DNA from: an uncultured Prevotella sp.
GTDB lineage: Bacteria > Bacteroidota > Bacteroidia > Bacteroidales > Bacteroidaceae
Length of the DNA stretch: 12,673 nucleotides
Reading direction: 5' to 3'
Assembly (NCBI GenBank): GCA_900557255.1
Contig: USSA01000082.1
Coordinates: 1-12,673, forward strand
Position numbers and translations under genes: made by a program
Notes under the pieces: generated by a model
Database searches by the model: none
What the model saw: only the letters and a program-made list of their open reading frames with translations
What the model was told of the DNA's origin: nothing
Shown: positions 12,621-12,673 of the stretch, one piece after another
Numbering within the stretch: the first letter of the stretch is position 1
Layout: every line of letters starts with the position of its first letter

Positions 12621-12673
12621 TTAACCAAAGTCTGTCTTGAACAGGTTGGCATAAGCATTGTTGTCTGAGTAAA
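12621..12673 (-). CDS. Possible 3' end of a gene entering from the right edge
   Basis: On the minus strand the last 16 codons before a TAA at 12621-12623 read YSDNNAYANLFKTDFG. The third positions are rich in C and G and the codons are those used by neighbouring genes, which suggests real coding sequence. There is too little to name a family. The alternative frame, open to 12512, contains less typical codons. Confidence 0.35.
   Translation of the reverse strand, partial: YSDNNAYANLFKTDFG

Overview
The window reads as chromosomal DNA from a Bacteroidales bacterium, most likely Prevotella/Segatella of the P. copri group. Seven upstream regions carry a TAnnTTTG -7 box, five of them with an exact TTTG -33 box 19-20 bp upstream, which is the primary sigma factor signature of Bacteroidetes. 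Start codons lack strong Shine-Dalgarno sequences, the outer-membrane and lipoprotein signals are of the expected kind, and short degenerate repeats of the 'NEKLEMRN' type typical of these genomes occur twice.

Left part (1-2290): the 5' two-fifths of a GDP-L-fucose synthase gene (minus) diverges from a lipoprotein gene of unknown function (plus). A HAD-family phosphatase gene (minus) converges on the lipoprotein gene and has its own promoter and a repeat-filled 5' leader.

Phosphate/polyphosphate block (2288-7610): a phosphate-selective-type porin (minus) diverges from a plus-strand unit of a leucine-rich-repeat protein with a lysine-rich tail, polyphosphate kinase (ppk1) and a short Ppx/GppA exopolyphosphatase, closed by a strong terminator. 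Between the divergent promoters lie TGTAAC-like half-sites in 11-bp phase, two facing the porin and six facing the LRR-ppk-ppx unit. This is the geometry of a Pho box, so uptake, storage and breakdown of phosphate appear to be placed under one regulator, and the LRR protein looks like an undescribed partner of polyphosphate metabolism.

Accessory insertion (7611-10206): a 110-bp MITE-like element with 18-bp terminal inverted repeats and a 6-bp target duplication, a 27-codon gene-tail remnant, then a compact type II restriction-modification pair: a HindVP-like endonuclease followed 13 bp later by a cytosine-5 DNA methyltransferase with its own terminator.

Right part (10208-12673): a cytoplasmic FKBP-type prolyl isomerase (minus); a collapsed flavoprotein gene of the HI0933/BaiN type in which only the first and last residues survive (plus); and a membrane-anchored alpha/beta hydrolase (minus) with an in-frame repeat insertion next to its catalytic serine. 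Upstream of the hydrolase lies a cluster of hairpins enclosed by a long-range 7-bp stem, a candidate structured RNA. The last 400 bp hold no convincing gene except a possible gene tail at the right edge.
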